Positions 22,190 to 37,100 of a stretch of 64,000 nt of DNA are shown here, in pieces. Location of the stretch: NCBI RefSeq assembly GCF_905475395.1, contig NC_058338.1:5842935-5906934 (forward strand), read 5' to 3'. The DNA comes from Chrysoperla carnea (taxonomy: Eukaryota; Arthropoda; Insecta; Neuroptera; Chrysopidae). Made by a program: the position numbers and the translations under genes. The notes under the pieces are model-generated. The model was not told the origin of the DNA. It did no database searches and was given only the letters and a program-made list of their open reading frames with translations. Within the stretch, counting starts at the first letter, position 1, and each line of letters begins with the position of its first letter.

Positions 22190-25100
22190 CTATAGCATAG
22201 AAATATCTATTTTAATATTATTTGTTGATACTACTGGAGGTTCAGGAATGACTGGTAACATTGTTGATGAATTTGTCTCTTGTATACCTCTACTACTTGT
22301 TGACTCTGTACTTTTATTAATCAATTGATTACCGCCATCGTTTGATTGTTGCGTTGAATTCGAGTGAAAAAATAAACGTCGTAATGTTGCTGCAGTCGAT
22401 ATATTACGTGTGGGTTTATGCTCTTCGATTGGCAATTCCGTATCGATAACGATACTTTCATTACTAGAAATATGATCGGTACGTGCTAATGTAACTTTAA
22501 CGGGTCGTGGTGTTGACTCGGATTCGAGACTATGTTGTTGCATACGCCAACTACGTGTACTACCAATGCTTGTTTTATCAGCGAAACTATGCGGAGCTAT
22601 AAAACTAACATTATCATCGAAACGGACACGTTCTGAACCACAATCTTCACCACCACCATTTGTTGCCAAACTACAGGTTTCACTTACACTGGGCTGAAAA
22701 ATTTTTAAGTTATCTACATTATTATACAATTATTGAGGATTTTTCTTCTCTCAAAATCCGGTATATTTATTTACCCAACTAATGGCGAAATCGGTTGTTA
22801 ATGTTAAAAAAAATTGTTAATGCTTGAAAACGGGGCTTACCTTATAATTAAGAACAGATCCTGCTAATGCTCTAGTAGATGCACCTCCATCATCTGGCAA
22901 GCTGGCATTAACTGATTTCTCTGAAAGACTTGTCGTTGCTGAAGCAGTTTCACTACTCATACTAAAGCGTTGGCCAGCCAAAACATCAACTTGTATTTCG
23001 AGCCTAAACAATTTTTTAAATAATTAGTCGTACCTTCTCGTAAATCTATTTTGAGAATACATACCGTTGACCACTAGGTACACAACTTGAAGTAATGCTT
23101 CCAGCTAAACTTGCTCCAGCTAATGCAATATTACTAGCAGATTCACGATCTGTTTCTTGACCGATACGCAAAGTTTGACTACCGCTAACCATCGACAATG
23201 AAACTTCACCAATACTTGGATTTACACCACGATGACTTAGAGCATCTATTGAAGAAGTATCTGAAATGAAATTTATTAACACATAAGGTTCAGGAGTTTC
23301 AAATCAATTAATTCTCGAATGGTTCATGAAAATTAATTTCATTTGGTCATTTTAAGAAAAATATTTTGAAATCCAGCCTAAAAAAATTACTATTTGTAGG
23401 AGTTCTTGTGCATTATCTAAGTAACTATGTAACCAATGATTAAATGAAAACTATTTTTCGGGTGAAAATTCTCGAATTTTGATCACTCTAAATAAAAATT
23501 AAATCGAATACAGTGCTGAATAATTCGTAAAAAAATACCTTGATTTCGAGTAGTAAGTTGTCCAAGTTGACTCATGTAATCATTTTCATCATCAAATTCG
23601 AATTTGACACCAGCTCCGCTGGTTGTAACACCACATCCGCCAGATCTGCACAATGAAACTGGAACAACGCCGTACACATAGAATAAAAGGATTGGAACTC
23701 CAATTCCTACAGTAACTGCAGCTAATACAGGAGATACTAATATCTGAAATTACAAAAGATTTCCTGTTATTATTTTGGAACGGACCTAAATAAAAAAACT
23801 AATTTTGATTCAAAAATCACTTTATCGTGACTTCGAATATGCTAGGTCTATTAGATATAGTTTCTGATTAAACTTCCTATGTAGACTCAAGGACTACTCG
23901 CTGCTACTAACTAATCTACTTAACCAATTTCAAAATCGAGGCCCGTTAAGGATCCGTACTTCGGAATTTCGGAATTCGATTGCACGGATTCTATGATTCG
24001 TTTTCAGCAAACAAAAATATCCCTTAAAGCACAGTTTGGGCGATAAATATTTAGTTTGCCATTTTTGTGACAAAAAAAAACAAATTCTAGATCAAAAATA
24101 GCACGATTTTCGGAAGACGTGACAGAATCCGTGTAATTTGTCATCGGATTCGTAATCAGCAACCAAAAATACCTCCTGGAGCACAGTATGGGGGATAAAC
24201 ACTTAATTTGCAAATTTTGTGCAAAAAAATGGCACATTTTTGGAAAATGGGCAGAATTCGTTAATCTGACATCAGATTCGTAATCTGCGACAAAAAATTG
24301 TGACAAAATGGCACTATATTTGGAATACGTGACAGAAATAGCGTAATCTGACTTCGGATTCGTATCAGCGACTAAAAATACTTACTGGATGACAATTTTA
24401 AGCCAAAATAAGCATTTAAAGAAAAAATTTGGGCTATATACCCCCTGCTGGGACCTATACCCCCCGTTATGATTAGATTAAGCTGGCTTAATGTTCCTTG
24501 TGGTTCTATAAACACGTTACAAACAACTTCATTAAAATCGGTGCTATTTCCCAAGTTTTCCTACACAGAGTATAGTTTCCCATAGTTATATTAGAAACTG
24601 ATTTAGTGAAAATCTATACGAAAGTATTCTTTAGAGAAACCCAAATATTATTTATAAAGGAAATCTTAATAATAAATTAGAGATGTCTCTAAGGACCTAA
24701 AATCATTAAAATTCATCACCTACAAAAAAAAAACAACAACGAAAAACCCTATTTAATTATTGTAAAAAGACAACAATGGGGAGCCTCATATTTCATATCA
24801 TAAACAACAAACCAGAAGAAAAATCTATACTGAACAGATGAAAAACGATGATGTGCAAAATGCATTGTTCGTAAACAAGGCGCACACATCCAGACGCGCA
24901 ATATATATACGCTTGCAGTATTATTTTCCCTATAATACCGCGACGTCGCAATACTTTCTTTGTGAACACACCCGAACATATATTTCATATCAGTGGTGTT
25001 CTGCTCTCCATATCATTGCTCCAATGTGAGACGATTCGTTTGAGTGCTTATTGTTAGAAAACGTACATCATTTGAAAAAAAAAACCCAAGTACAAAAGAA

Positions 25101-28100
25101 AAGCATGTTTTATGAAAATTTGAAAAAATTATTTCTTATTTAAATACATAAATTTTATTTAAATATCAAAATGTGAGTAGTAATTCATTAAAAATGTTAA
25201 TTAATCTAAAAAATTTGATTAAAATTTAATTAGTCATAAATTTTTCCAATTACGTTATGAATAAATAATGAAAAATGTGATAAAATTATTTAAAGATATC
25301 AAAGAATATTTCATGTAAAATGATTATTTTTTATCGTGTGTTTTTTAATCGCAAGACGATTAATTTTTATTTTAGATTTTTTTTTTAAGCGCGTGTTTTA
25401 AATTTAATTTGTTTTATGACGAATTACGAATTTTAATGAAGGTAGTGAAAAAGAAAGTGAAATTATTTATTAAACAAAATTTCTCTGAAAGTAGGTACAT
25501 GTTTTGAAATAAATATTCCTGACTTTTCAGATATTTCTGGCAAAAATTAAGCGAAAGTTTTAATTAGTATTAAATTGATTTGCATTGTTTCACCGAAACA
25601 ATCATATTGTCCTTGGATCGTCCAGGGTTTTAAAAATTCTAGCAACCGTGTTAACTTAATGTTTACTGGATCCGTTATGATGAGTCACATTTGAGATGTC
25701 CAATGCATGACTCAATATTTTTCGTAGAACGAAATCATTTTTACATTTGTGATTCAATTATCGAGAATTTTTCTAAATTAAAAAATATTTTAAACTTATG
25801 ATAAAGCCACAAACTATCCATGGAGCTTGAAAAAGTTGAAATTAATCAACGAAACGTTGCAAACTAATTAATATGTTTTTAATTTTCCACTTTCAAGATT
25901 GTGTCTTCTGAAATGAAAAACTATTTGACCCTCGTTTTTCTTACTTTTTTAAGTTCAAGTTTTTCTGAGAAAGAGATTTAATTTTGACTGATTTTCAGTA
26001 AATTGAGATTCAAATCATCAGGAAAGTAGTTAAATTAATACTGCGGTGATGATTAATCGTAATCGATTTAAATAATTGTTTATCACAATTTTTATAACGA
26101 AGATTTTGATGACAAGTACTCTGTTAATCTAAATAATTACTAAATTAAAGTTAATTAAAATTAATTACTCATAAATTCTTTCCAATTATCATTTTAATTC
26201 AACAAATATGTAAATTTAGACCGAGCGCCAAGAAACATAACGACTTATTGGGTGGTCATAGTTACAAATCAGGATGTTTTAATTTTGAAATGCAACAAAT
26301 AAAATTTACGAAAATTTAAAAATACCCCGACAAATTTTTCGGGTTTGGAACCCTAAACTCGCACTTGAAACATATATAAGAACACTCTCCGTTAAATTAC
26401 CTTTCAAACGAAACCAGAAAAATTAAAATCGGTTCATTCGTTTAGGTGCTACGATGCCACAAACAGACAGACAGACACACATAGCGGTCAAACTTATAAC
26501 ACCCCTTTTTTTTAGTTCGAGGAATAATTAAAAATTATTTTTGAGAACAGATATCGATAAAGTTTTCATTTTTTAGCAAAGGATAGTTTATTGTGACTTA
26601 ACAGACCTGAATTATCTTTTATGAATTTAAAAATCATAAGCCCGAATGAAGTCAAAAGATTTTTAACGAAACGTTTTTTGGCGTCTGATGTAATTGAATT
26701 GAAATGACAAATCAACATAATTTGGCTACTATGACAAATATATCCAAAACAGACATTTTATCAATTTAACAAAATCAATATATATTTAAAAATTTAAAAA
26801 TTTCATAATTTTTTTTCAGTTCTAAACATGTAATGTAATTTCTTTCTAAACATGTAATGTAATTTCATTTTAAACGAATTTTGAAAAAAAAAACTATTAT
26901 AGTGCCAAAGTAAAAAAAGGATGAATCGTAATGCATTCCCAGTAAATTTAACAAAAACAATGTCGGACAGCGAAGAAGATAGTTGTACCTCGGTGGACTG
27001 GACCGTAACAGAAGAATGGTTAGAGACAATATTAAAAGCACATCATGAAGAACAAATCAAAACGGATAAAGATGATTTAGAAACGGAATGTAAAGTGAAA
27101 ATATTGGAATTTGTTGTACGACCAGGATGTGATACTGGTGAAAGTGTTTTAAGTGATATATTAAGTGTATACGTTGAATATACAATCAATAATACGAAAT
27201 CGGAACATCAATCTTTGAATTTAATCATTAAATTATTACCGCAGGATCCATTTAGTCGATTTTTTGTTACTGAAGCTCAATTTGACTTACGAGAAATTAA
27301 ATTTTATACACAGGTAATTAATTTCTTTAATTTTTTTTATGTTTTGGCAATGTGTAAAATACAGAGACAACTTTATTTGCTTCGAACTCTGGTTATGGTT
27401 GAAGTTGGTGTTGAATGTCTAACCTTAGAGCATGAGAAGTATTTTATCATTTTCTCTGGCACCGACATTTTTAGAATTTTAAATGCCTCTGACATATTTA
27501 GTTTTCCTACTATGTTATCTTTCAGATTTTAAATGATTTCCATCAAATTATTCATTTTCAGGCAGGTATATAACCCGAAATCACAATTTTTAGGCAACTA
27601 CAAATTAATATTTACTTTCAGTTTAATCACAAAAATTTCAAATGATCCTACGAACTAACGCTCGTTTTTATTGTAATTACATCGTGTAATTTGCATTTGA
27701 GGATGCTGATGTCAAACTTCAATTCCCACAAAATTTATAATAGGAGGGTTAACGAACAAAAATTTTGGGTGGACAAACGTGGGCGAACAATTGCCTAACG
27801 AATGACATTTAAACTTTGTGAAAATTCGCAAAATTTGAAGGATGCTGAACTAAAATTTAATTTCAGGGAAAATAATTATCAAATGAATGACATCTGCATT
27901 TTATGAAAATTTGTATTTGGGGGTGCTATTTTCACGGGACTCAAAATATGTCCCAGGTTGCAAGGGGCGCCGAAACAATGCGAAAAACAATTTCGCATTT
28001 TAAGTGTCGATTATTGAAATACCAATTAATTTTTGGAAAAAAAGGCAATGATAAAAAGCATTTTCACATATTTGGTGATTAAAAAATGAAAATATCGGAA

Positions 28101-31100
28101 AATGAACATATTAAAGTTCAGATTGCGCTTAAAGGTTGAATTTAGTTAGTTCTCAGATCTTTGGTTGCAAAATATTTGGTTAAAAATTCGAAACATTAAT
28201 TTTGTTCTTTTCTTGTTAAAGGTTGTTCCTGATTTAGAAAAATTTCAAAAAACAAATTTAATCGCTGGCGAAGATCCAATTGAATTTCCAATACCAAAAT
28301 GTTACCACGCACATTATTCAGCTGGACGTAACGAACCCGATCAAAGTCCAATACCACCAGAATCAGTATTAGTTCTCGAAAACATTAAACCGCATGGATT
28401 TTCAAGTGCAAATTTTTCACGTGGTTTAACATTACGACAAACAACGGCTGCATTACAATCGATAGCAAAATTACATGCGCTATCATTAGCGTTAAAAGTA
28501 AAAGAACAAAAACCGTTATCGGAACGTTATTCGTTTTTATTTCAAACAGCTCGGGCCACTGATTCATATCAACAATTAGTTGAACGAGGTCTTCCACAAT
28601 TATCACGATTCTTAGAACGTAGACCTGGTTTAGAAGATGTTATTAACGCGTTAACGAAAATCCGTTCAAATACAAAGGATTTAATCGAAAATTTATTAAC
28701 ACCAGAAGAACCTATGGCACTGATCACTCATATCGATTTTTGGTGTAATAATTTAATGTTTCGTGAGGATACGAAGAATGCCGAATGTGCGATTTTAGAT
28801 TGGCAAATGGTGACGTACAGTCGACCAACTAATGATGTTGCGTTATTGTTAATTAGTTCCGTACCATCCGAGTTACGACGACTACACACGGAAAACCTGT
28901 TAAATACTTATTGGGAATCATTAACAACGTGTACAAAGAAATTGGGTTTAAATATCGAAAAGGATTTAGGTTATACAATAAGTAATTTAAAAAGTGATTA
29001 TCATCGATCCCAATTATTAGCCTTATTACTGTGTATTGGATCTGTAGATGTGGCTCTAGGTGATCCATTAACCGAACAAAGACTTTTAGATGTGTTACAA
29101 GATTTATATGAAGATGGTGTATTATCTATTGAAACACGTCAAGATTGAACACGTTTTTCTTTAACGTTATTTCCGAATTTTTTTTGCGCTTATGTAATGC
29201 TGCTTTTTTTGCGCGCGCTTCATTTAGTGAAAAACCTGCTCAAATTTTTTATTTAAACAAAAAAATATTGTATATTTACTATAAAAAAGTCGAGCTTAAT
29301 ATTTTTTAATTACGCAAGAAAAAAGAATGTATTTAAGTAGAGGATGCAGCATTTCGAAAAACGTTTTCATTCTTAATCCTTAATTCTAGAAATCTTTAGA
29401 ATTTCAAAATTAGGAATTTCGATTATTTTATTATTATAAAACTTTTTTTTATTTTAAATAAAAATGGATTAAAAAAAAGTATTAAATAAAAAAATTAATA
29501 AAAATTAAAAAAATGCGTTTTATTTTAACAAATTATTGGACTTAAGATCTCAGCGCAGTGTGATTAAAAATATAATTAAATTCACTAAGATCCTTTGTTG
29601 TATAAACTCTACGGAGATAAGCAGGGCCGTAACGACGGTACATAGCGCCGGTGGCAAGTATAAGGGTTGTGCCTTATATATATTGGGATCGAGTCTAATG
29701 ATTTTAATGAAAAATCGTCTACTGATAGTATTTAACATAAGAGTAAAAGCAAAACGGGAGACAGTTGCCATAATCGTGTCATTTTACCTTAAAGCTATCA
29801 AAACAAATTTTATCCCATTTTGATAAACCAAGTATGTAATCCTACTCAATTTGGGCCATACTTTTCAAATTTGTGATCAAAATTAACCTAGCTCTAATAT
29901 ATTTCAAGAATGTGGAGTCCTGGTCCCGAAATTAAGCGCATAAGTGATAACTAGCGAAAAATTGACATCACAGCTGAAAAGAATGACCCAAAATTAGTGG
30001 ATTTCAAAAAAAATTCCAATAAGATCGGATCAAATTTGCCTGTGTTATCAAAAAAATTGAACTTTTTAACTTTATGACGTCATCAGAATCCAAAAAATTT
30101 AATTTTGATCTATCTCATCCAAATTTTATCCAATTTTGATAAACCAAGTATGTAATCCTACTTAATTTGGGCCATATTTTTCAAAATTGTAATCAAAATT
30201 AACCTAGCTCTAATAGATTTCCCGAATCTTGAGTCCTGGTCCTGAAATTAAGCGCATAAGTGATAACTAGCGAAAAATTGACACCACAGCTGAAAAGAAT
30301 GACCCAAAATTAGTGGATTTCAAAAAAAATTCCAATAAGATCGGATCAAATTTGCCTGTGCTATCAAAAAAATTGAATTTTTTAACTTTATGACGTCATC
30401 AGAATCCAAAAAATTTAATTTTGCTCTATCACATCCAAATTTTGCCCAATTTTGATAAACCAAGTATATAATCCTACTAAGTTTGGGTCATAATTTTCAA
30501 ATTTGTGATCAAAATTAACCTAGCTCTAATATATTTCAAGAATGTGGAGTCCTGGTTCCGGAATTAAGCACATAATTGATAACTAGCGAAAATTTGGCAT
30601 CATAGCTGAAAAGAATGACCCAAAATTAATGGGTTTCAGAAAAAATTCCAATAAGATCGAATCAAATTTGCCTGTGCTATCAAAAAAATCGAATTTTTTA
30701 ACTTTATGATTTCACACAGGATTTAAGACTAGAATAGACAATCGGAGAGAAAAAATTAAATACCGGTCACAGTTTTTTCGTTACTTTCTGTACACATTTC
30801 CCATTTTTTGACATCCCAAATATACTGATCATATATATCCATGGAAATACAATCTAAAATATTTACATTAATTTTATTATTTTCTTTTTAAAAAAGTATT
30901 TTTTTTTGGAATTAAAATGGAAATGTTTTTATTGATATTTCTAAATATTCTGGTTATTTCTAATTTAAATGCGGCATTATTTTTGGAAGCTGATTATTGT
31001 CATTTAGATTGTACCACATATTTCGATAAAGATGATTTACGTATGATTGATAAAACTATACAATGTCGTTGTCCGACTATTAAAACTAAAAATAATCAAT

Positions 31101-34100
31101 TAATACCGGTAATTATATTATTTTTAAACACATAAAAACCCTAAAATAAACTGCGCAAGTCTTTGAACTGATTTACCATCACTTATAAACAAGCCTAGGG
31201 AATTCTAGAGTTTTCTATAGTTCTATATATGAAGGAAGGTTTCAGAATTTTATTTTAAAAGGCAAAGATTTCCGATTGGGTATTTTAAGTCACACACAGC
31301 AAATTTTAAGACAGAGAACAGAGGTGGCTTGTTCTTTTTGGAGCAGAACCCTTATTTTTATTGAAAATACAATACGCCTTTGTTATGACTCGCTGGTAAT
31401 GTAGCTTTCTATTGATAACTAGAAGTTGCAACCCCACCAACTGGCGATAATAATTCGTACTAATTAAAACAGGAAATAGACAGTTCCGTTTTCAGTAGTT
31501 CCAATTTCGACTATCAGATGGCAATACTCGTACCTACCATTTTAAAAGCCAATAAAAATATACAAATCAGATAAATCCCGTCAACTGGGAATAATAATTC
31601 GTACTAATTAAAACAGTAAGAGGACCCGTTGTCATCGGTCCAGTAGTTAAAATCCTGGACTATTGTATAAAATGATTTATTTATAAAGTTATTTTATAGA
31701 AATGTTCGAGACCAAGTAAAAAATGTTATCAACATCATAGAAATTTTTCAATAAAACCATTAAATTCTAAATCGAAAAATCTGCTTATACATAGAATTAA
31801 TGAATTTCGAAATACAATTGGAGCAACACGACGTATTTGGAACAATGAAAATCATAATTTTCTCATACCAATCGATTTAAAAGTGGTCGTAAGTATTACT
31901 TTAAGTTTTCTTAAAATATAACAAAATTGTTTAGAACAGGTAGTCGTCAACCCAAGTATCTCAGTTGGTTAAGGCGTAACCAATTCCGTTTTTCCTTCTT
32001 ACACAAATATAAAAAGTAATAGATTTCTAAATGTGTTTGCTTTATTTAAGAAATGGAATAAAGAATTAGAAACAATCGCCAGATGGAAATCATTAACTTG
32101 CGCCACGGAAAAAGTTTGTGTACGTTCAAGTAAGAACTCATATTGGTCTCAACTCATACTTTTTGTTTGTTCTCAACTCATACTCAATCAACTTGTTTTT
32201 CTATAAATATTTCAGAATTCACACCTAGGACCCGCCATTTTGCATTTTCAACCAATTTTGACTCCACTATGTACGATAATATTATCAATCAATGGATACA
32301 ATTAAGTCTGGATTATTATTATAAAAATAAATCAAATAGCATTGTCATGTAAGGATCATGGAGCCCCCTTTTTTGTAAAATTTCATTTTAAAGCAATAGG
32401 GAATATTCATGCAATTTAATTTATTTATTCAGGCAAAGACAATCCCCGAACTGGTTAAATTTTAATTTAACTTTTTTTCTAGATCAAACCAGAATGTACA
32501 TTTACAAATGATATTTTATTCGAACTTTGAAAAAATTGGATGTTCTGGTCATACATACAACGCTCCCAACAAAACCGAGAAACAGTTTTCATTAGATTGT
32601 GTATTAGGACCTGGTCCATCAAATTATATGTATACGGCAAAAATGAATTTATTGGATTATATAAAAAATGATCAAATTGAAACGGGGCCTAATTCGATGC
32701 GTAGATGTCCACAAGGATATTGTCAGCATAAAGTTTATAATAATTTATGTCATAATAATAACGGTATTTGATTATATAATTTTTAATATTTCTTCAACAC
32801 CTACTACGCTCCTAGCAGGTCTTTAACCTTTAACTGCCTTGTTTCATTCGACAGCCAGATCGAAAACGCACTAAATTTTCTATGTCTATGGTCACGTTAT
32901 TATTAGTGTTAAAAAAATATCACATTTTTCTAACACGAAATACAAAATATTAGCATTAGCAATTTCCTGCTCGAAGTTCTTTATAAAAAATCAATAAACA
33001 TCCGTTAACTAAATCCTAATTTTCGCACAGGTATTTTAGATTCAGATATTGACCTAAACTTCACATCTGCGGAAACTGAAAATAGTTTATCGCCATCTTT
33101 ATCTGACAACTTCAGCCAGTACACATTAAAAATTGCCTTTAAATCATCAGACAGTAACAAAACAGAAACAGTATTAAACAATATATTAGTAAAGCTAACA
33201 GAAGACGATTATTTAAATTATTCGACGACTCAAATAGTTTCAAAACATACCAGTGAAGTTAAATTTATAACGACGAAACGAAAAAGTCCATATTATAAAA
33301 AAATCAAACTAAATGAAACGAAATTTATAGAAACTGAAAAATCCCCGACTATTCATATTACAACGAACACTTTTAATCAATATTTAAGTAAAGATATGGG
33401 AACCAATCAGCCATCTTTGATAGTAACACACACGAAAATGCCGCCAAGTACATTTCCTGAAGAAACTACTTCCATTTCTAATAAATTTCCTGAGAAAACT
33501 ACATCCTTAATTTCAAGTACATTGCCTGAAGAAATTACATCCTTAGTTTCAAGTACATTGCCTGAAGAAACTACATCCTTAGTTTCAAGTACATTGCCTG
33601 AAGAAACTACATCTTTAATTTCAAATACATTTCCTGTAATACCCACAAAAGACTCGAATATTTTACCTTCAAAAGTATTTCAAGTTCCAGTGAACACAAA
33701 TATATTGACTGGAGAAAAAATATCTTTAACATCAAGCATTATTTCGAAATCACCAACAGTTTGGAAAAAAAATGCCACCAATACAGATAAACTGGAAATT
33801 GAATTTAAAACAGAAACAGGTAAAATTCTAAGTGCCATAAAAATGCTTTTAAATATTATATTTTCAAATTTCGCGCGTAATTTGACGAAAAACCTGGATG
33901 CCATATTGCTCTGTGGTCATGACGTCAGTTGGCTGTGTCAACTGACAAATGCTCTGATATTTTGTATAATTTAAACTATTTAGTTTACACAGCCGTATGA
34001 TGTAATGCCATGGCGGCTACAATTGCATGGTGTTAAAAAACAGATTACAAAAACTGAAAACTTATAATTTGTTTCAGATACATTTCTCAAAAATGTCTAT

Positions 34101-37100
34101 TCCACGTCACCATTTTTAGTGACATCAAGAATTGCGCCTATTGAGATATCCTCAATACCCATAAAAACAAATACAGCTTTGAAACAATCTAATAACACTG
34201 ACAAACTAAAGCCTGATATATTTTCAGTAACATTTTCAAAAGATACTAATGCAATTGAAGTCTTAACGCCTTTAGGAAAAATTAAGATTGTTTCTACAAA
34301 ATCAACCAAAATACCTTTAAAAATAACTCCACTCTTGGAAGATTCGAATAAAACTGAAAAAAGCACTTTGTCAAAAAAATCTTCTTCAAATATTTATAGT
34401 ACAAGATTATTCACATCTACAATGAAATCTAAAATTTCTCCTTCAAGGATAGTCACAACAACCTTAATAACAGAACCAATCTTGGAAGAATCGATTCAAA
34501 AGCAAAAAAACGTAAATATACTTAAAACTGATTTATTCTCAGAAACAATTTCAACAGATATATATCTTTCAAAATTATCCACGCCTTTAATAAAATCAAA
34601 GATGGTGCCTACAAAGGCTGCCATGATACCTTTAAAAACAACTCCAATCTTGAAAATCACGAATCAAACAGAAAAAAACAAAAATACACTGAAAACTGAT
34701 TTATTTTCAAAAACAATTTCCAAAAATATTTATCCTTCCAAATTATCCACGCCTTTAGTAAAACCAAAAATTGTGCCAACAAAAGCAACCACAAAGCTAA
34801 TAAAAAATAATACAATCTTGGAAATTTCGAATCAAACGGCTAAAACCACAAATAAACTCAAAACTAATTTATTATCAAAAAAATCATCTTCGAATATTTA
34901 TAGTACAAGATTATTCACATCTACAGTGAAATCTAAACTTTCGCCAACAAAAATAGTCACTACATCCTTAATAACAGATCCAATTTTGGAAGACTCGATC
35001 CAAAAAGAAAAAAACGCAGATATACTTAAAACTGATTTATTCTCAGAAACAATTTCAACAGATATTTTACCATCGGAATTAGCCATATCTACAGTGAAAA
35101 CAAAAAAGATTCTTAATAAAACTGCCACATTAATACCCGTTCGTAAAGATGTTATAAATACAGACCACCTAAATACTAATGTGTCAGAAAAAATTTCGCC
35201 AACCAAAGTCATATATACTGATTTTGCCAATCAAGATAGCATAAATTCAACAAACATTAACGATTTTAAAATAATATCATTAACAGAATTGAAATCTAAA
35301 CCAACATCTCAAGTTTTGAAAGATAAATCTTTAGTGCCACAATATAAAAACGAGTTAAATTTGGATGGAAAATTTATTTCCAGAACTCAAACATATTTAC
35401 AGACCAAAAATACTACATCCCCACTTGATTCAAAAAAATTATCATTTCAAACACCTGACACACTTAAACCTGACTCAAAATTTTCGATAAAAACAAATTT
35501 TATTCGTATTAATAATTCTACCCAGAATGGGAATTTTAGTGAATCTACGAAATTTGACGAGAATTATACTTTAAATTCAAAGCACATCGAAAAAGGTTTA
35601 AATATTCGACCTACAAAAACGACCAGATTTGATATTCATAAAACTTCTTTACCTCCAACTAAAATTATATCGTTTAGAAAATCTAATGATAAGGTCAAGT
35701 TAAGTTCTACTAATGTAGAAAAACTTTCAAATATCTCACCATCTCGAACTAAAGTTCTCTCTCGGTTAAGAACTAGATCAAATTTAAAATCTAATGACGA
35801 ATATTCCTTACATACCACAAATATCGTAAGAACATCAAATATCTTTCCAACCGAAGCGCGAAAAACTCATTTAAAATCAAATGAAAACACGTTAAAGTCT
35901 GTAAACATAGGAAAAACTTTTGAAATTCTACCATCACACGAGATATCGTTTAATAATACGCGACCAAGCACTAAAAAGTCAGAAAAAATTGAAAAACTTC
36001 CTTCATCTGAAATGGTAGAAAGGGAAAGAATTAAGAATCCTTTGCGAGCAAGTAGTTTTTCACCCCGAAATACTTCGAAAATTTATTTGCCACCAACTAC
36101 TATTCTATCTTTAGAGAAACATAACAACACGTATTCGACTTATTCCAAAAATACAGCAAAAATTTCAAAAACATCGTACAGGAAACCTAGTGAAAAATAT
36201 AGATTAGATTCCCAAAATGTAGTAAAACCATGGAATGTATCATCGTCTAAAACGATTGCATATGACGTATCAAAAAATCGATTACGACCAAATATTTCAA
36301 CGCATAAAAAAACATCTGAGATTGACTATGCGTTGCATTCCACGAATATACAAGCAACTCCATTTATTCAGCCGTCTCAAACGACATCATTTGACATTCC
36401 TAAAAGTATTTTACGACCAAGTACTACCCTTTCATATAACAAATCTTACAAAATACACCCCATAAACGCGACAAAAACTTCAAATATGTTATCGTCCAAA
36501 TCAATTACAACTCATTTACGACCAGATTATTCATCGAATGTAAAACCAGGTGATAAGCACACATTATATTCCATACGTTTGGGAAAAACTTCACATTTTC
36601 AGTCGTCTCAAACGACATCATTTGACATGCCTAAAAGTATTTTACGACCAAGTACTACCCTTTCATATAACAAATTTGACGACACTTACAAAATACAACC
36701 CGTAAACGCAACAAAAACTTCAAATATATTATCGTCCGAATCAATTACAACTCATTTACGACCAGATTATTCATCGAATGTAAAACCAGGTGATAAGCAC
36801 ACATTATATTCCATACGTTTGGGAAAAACTTCACATTTTCAGTCGTCTCAAACGACATCATTTGACATGCCTAAAAGTATTTTACGACCAAGTACTACCC
36901 TTTCATATAACAAATTTGACGACACTTACAAAATACAACCCGTAAACGCAACAAAAACTTCAAATATATTATCGTCCGAATCAATTACAACTCATTTACG
37001 ACCAGATTATTCATCGAATGTAAAACCAGGTGATAAGCATACATTGTACTCCATAAGTTCGGGGAAAACATCATATATTCAGCCGTCTCAAACGACATCA

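Noticed and set aside
24004-24306. 100-codon minus-strand frame in RNF19 intron 8
   Set aside because: It coincides with a degenerate tandem repeat and keeps no conserved protein feature.
27314-27532. Extension of the kinase exon 1 past 27313 as the true C-terminus
   Set aside because: The extension reads into low-complexity sequence, while splicing at CAG|GTAATT joins exactly to VVPDLEKF, which the family expects.
29536-29823. 95-codon plus-strand frame after the kinase gene
   Set aside because: Overlaps a transposon-like patch and the start of the 316-bp repeat; no domain.
33680-35230. Minus-strand frames of 70-110 codons inside the CAP repeat exons
   Set aside because: They are products of biased codon composition in the repetitive plus-strand gene.
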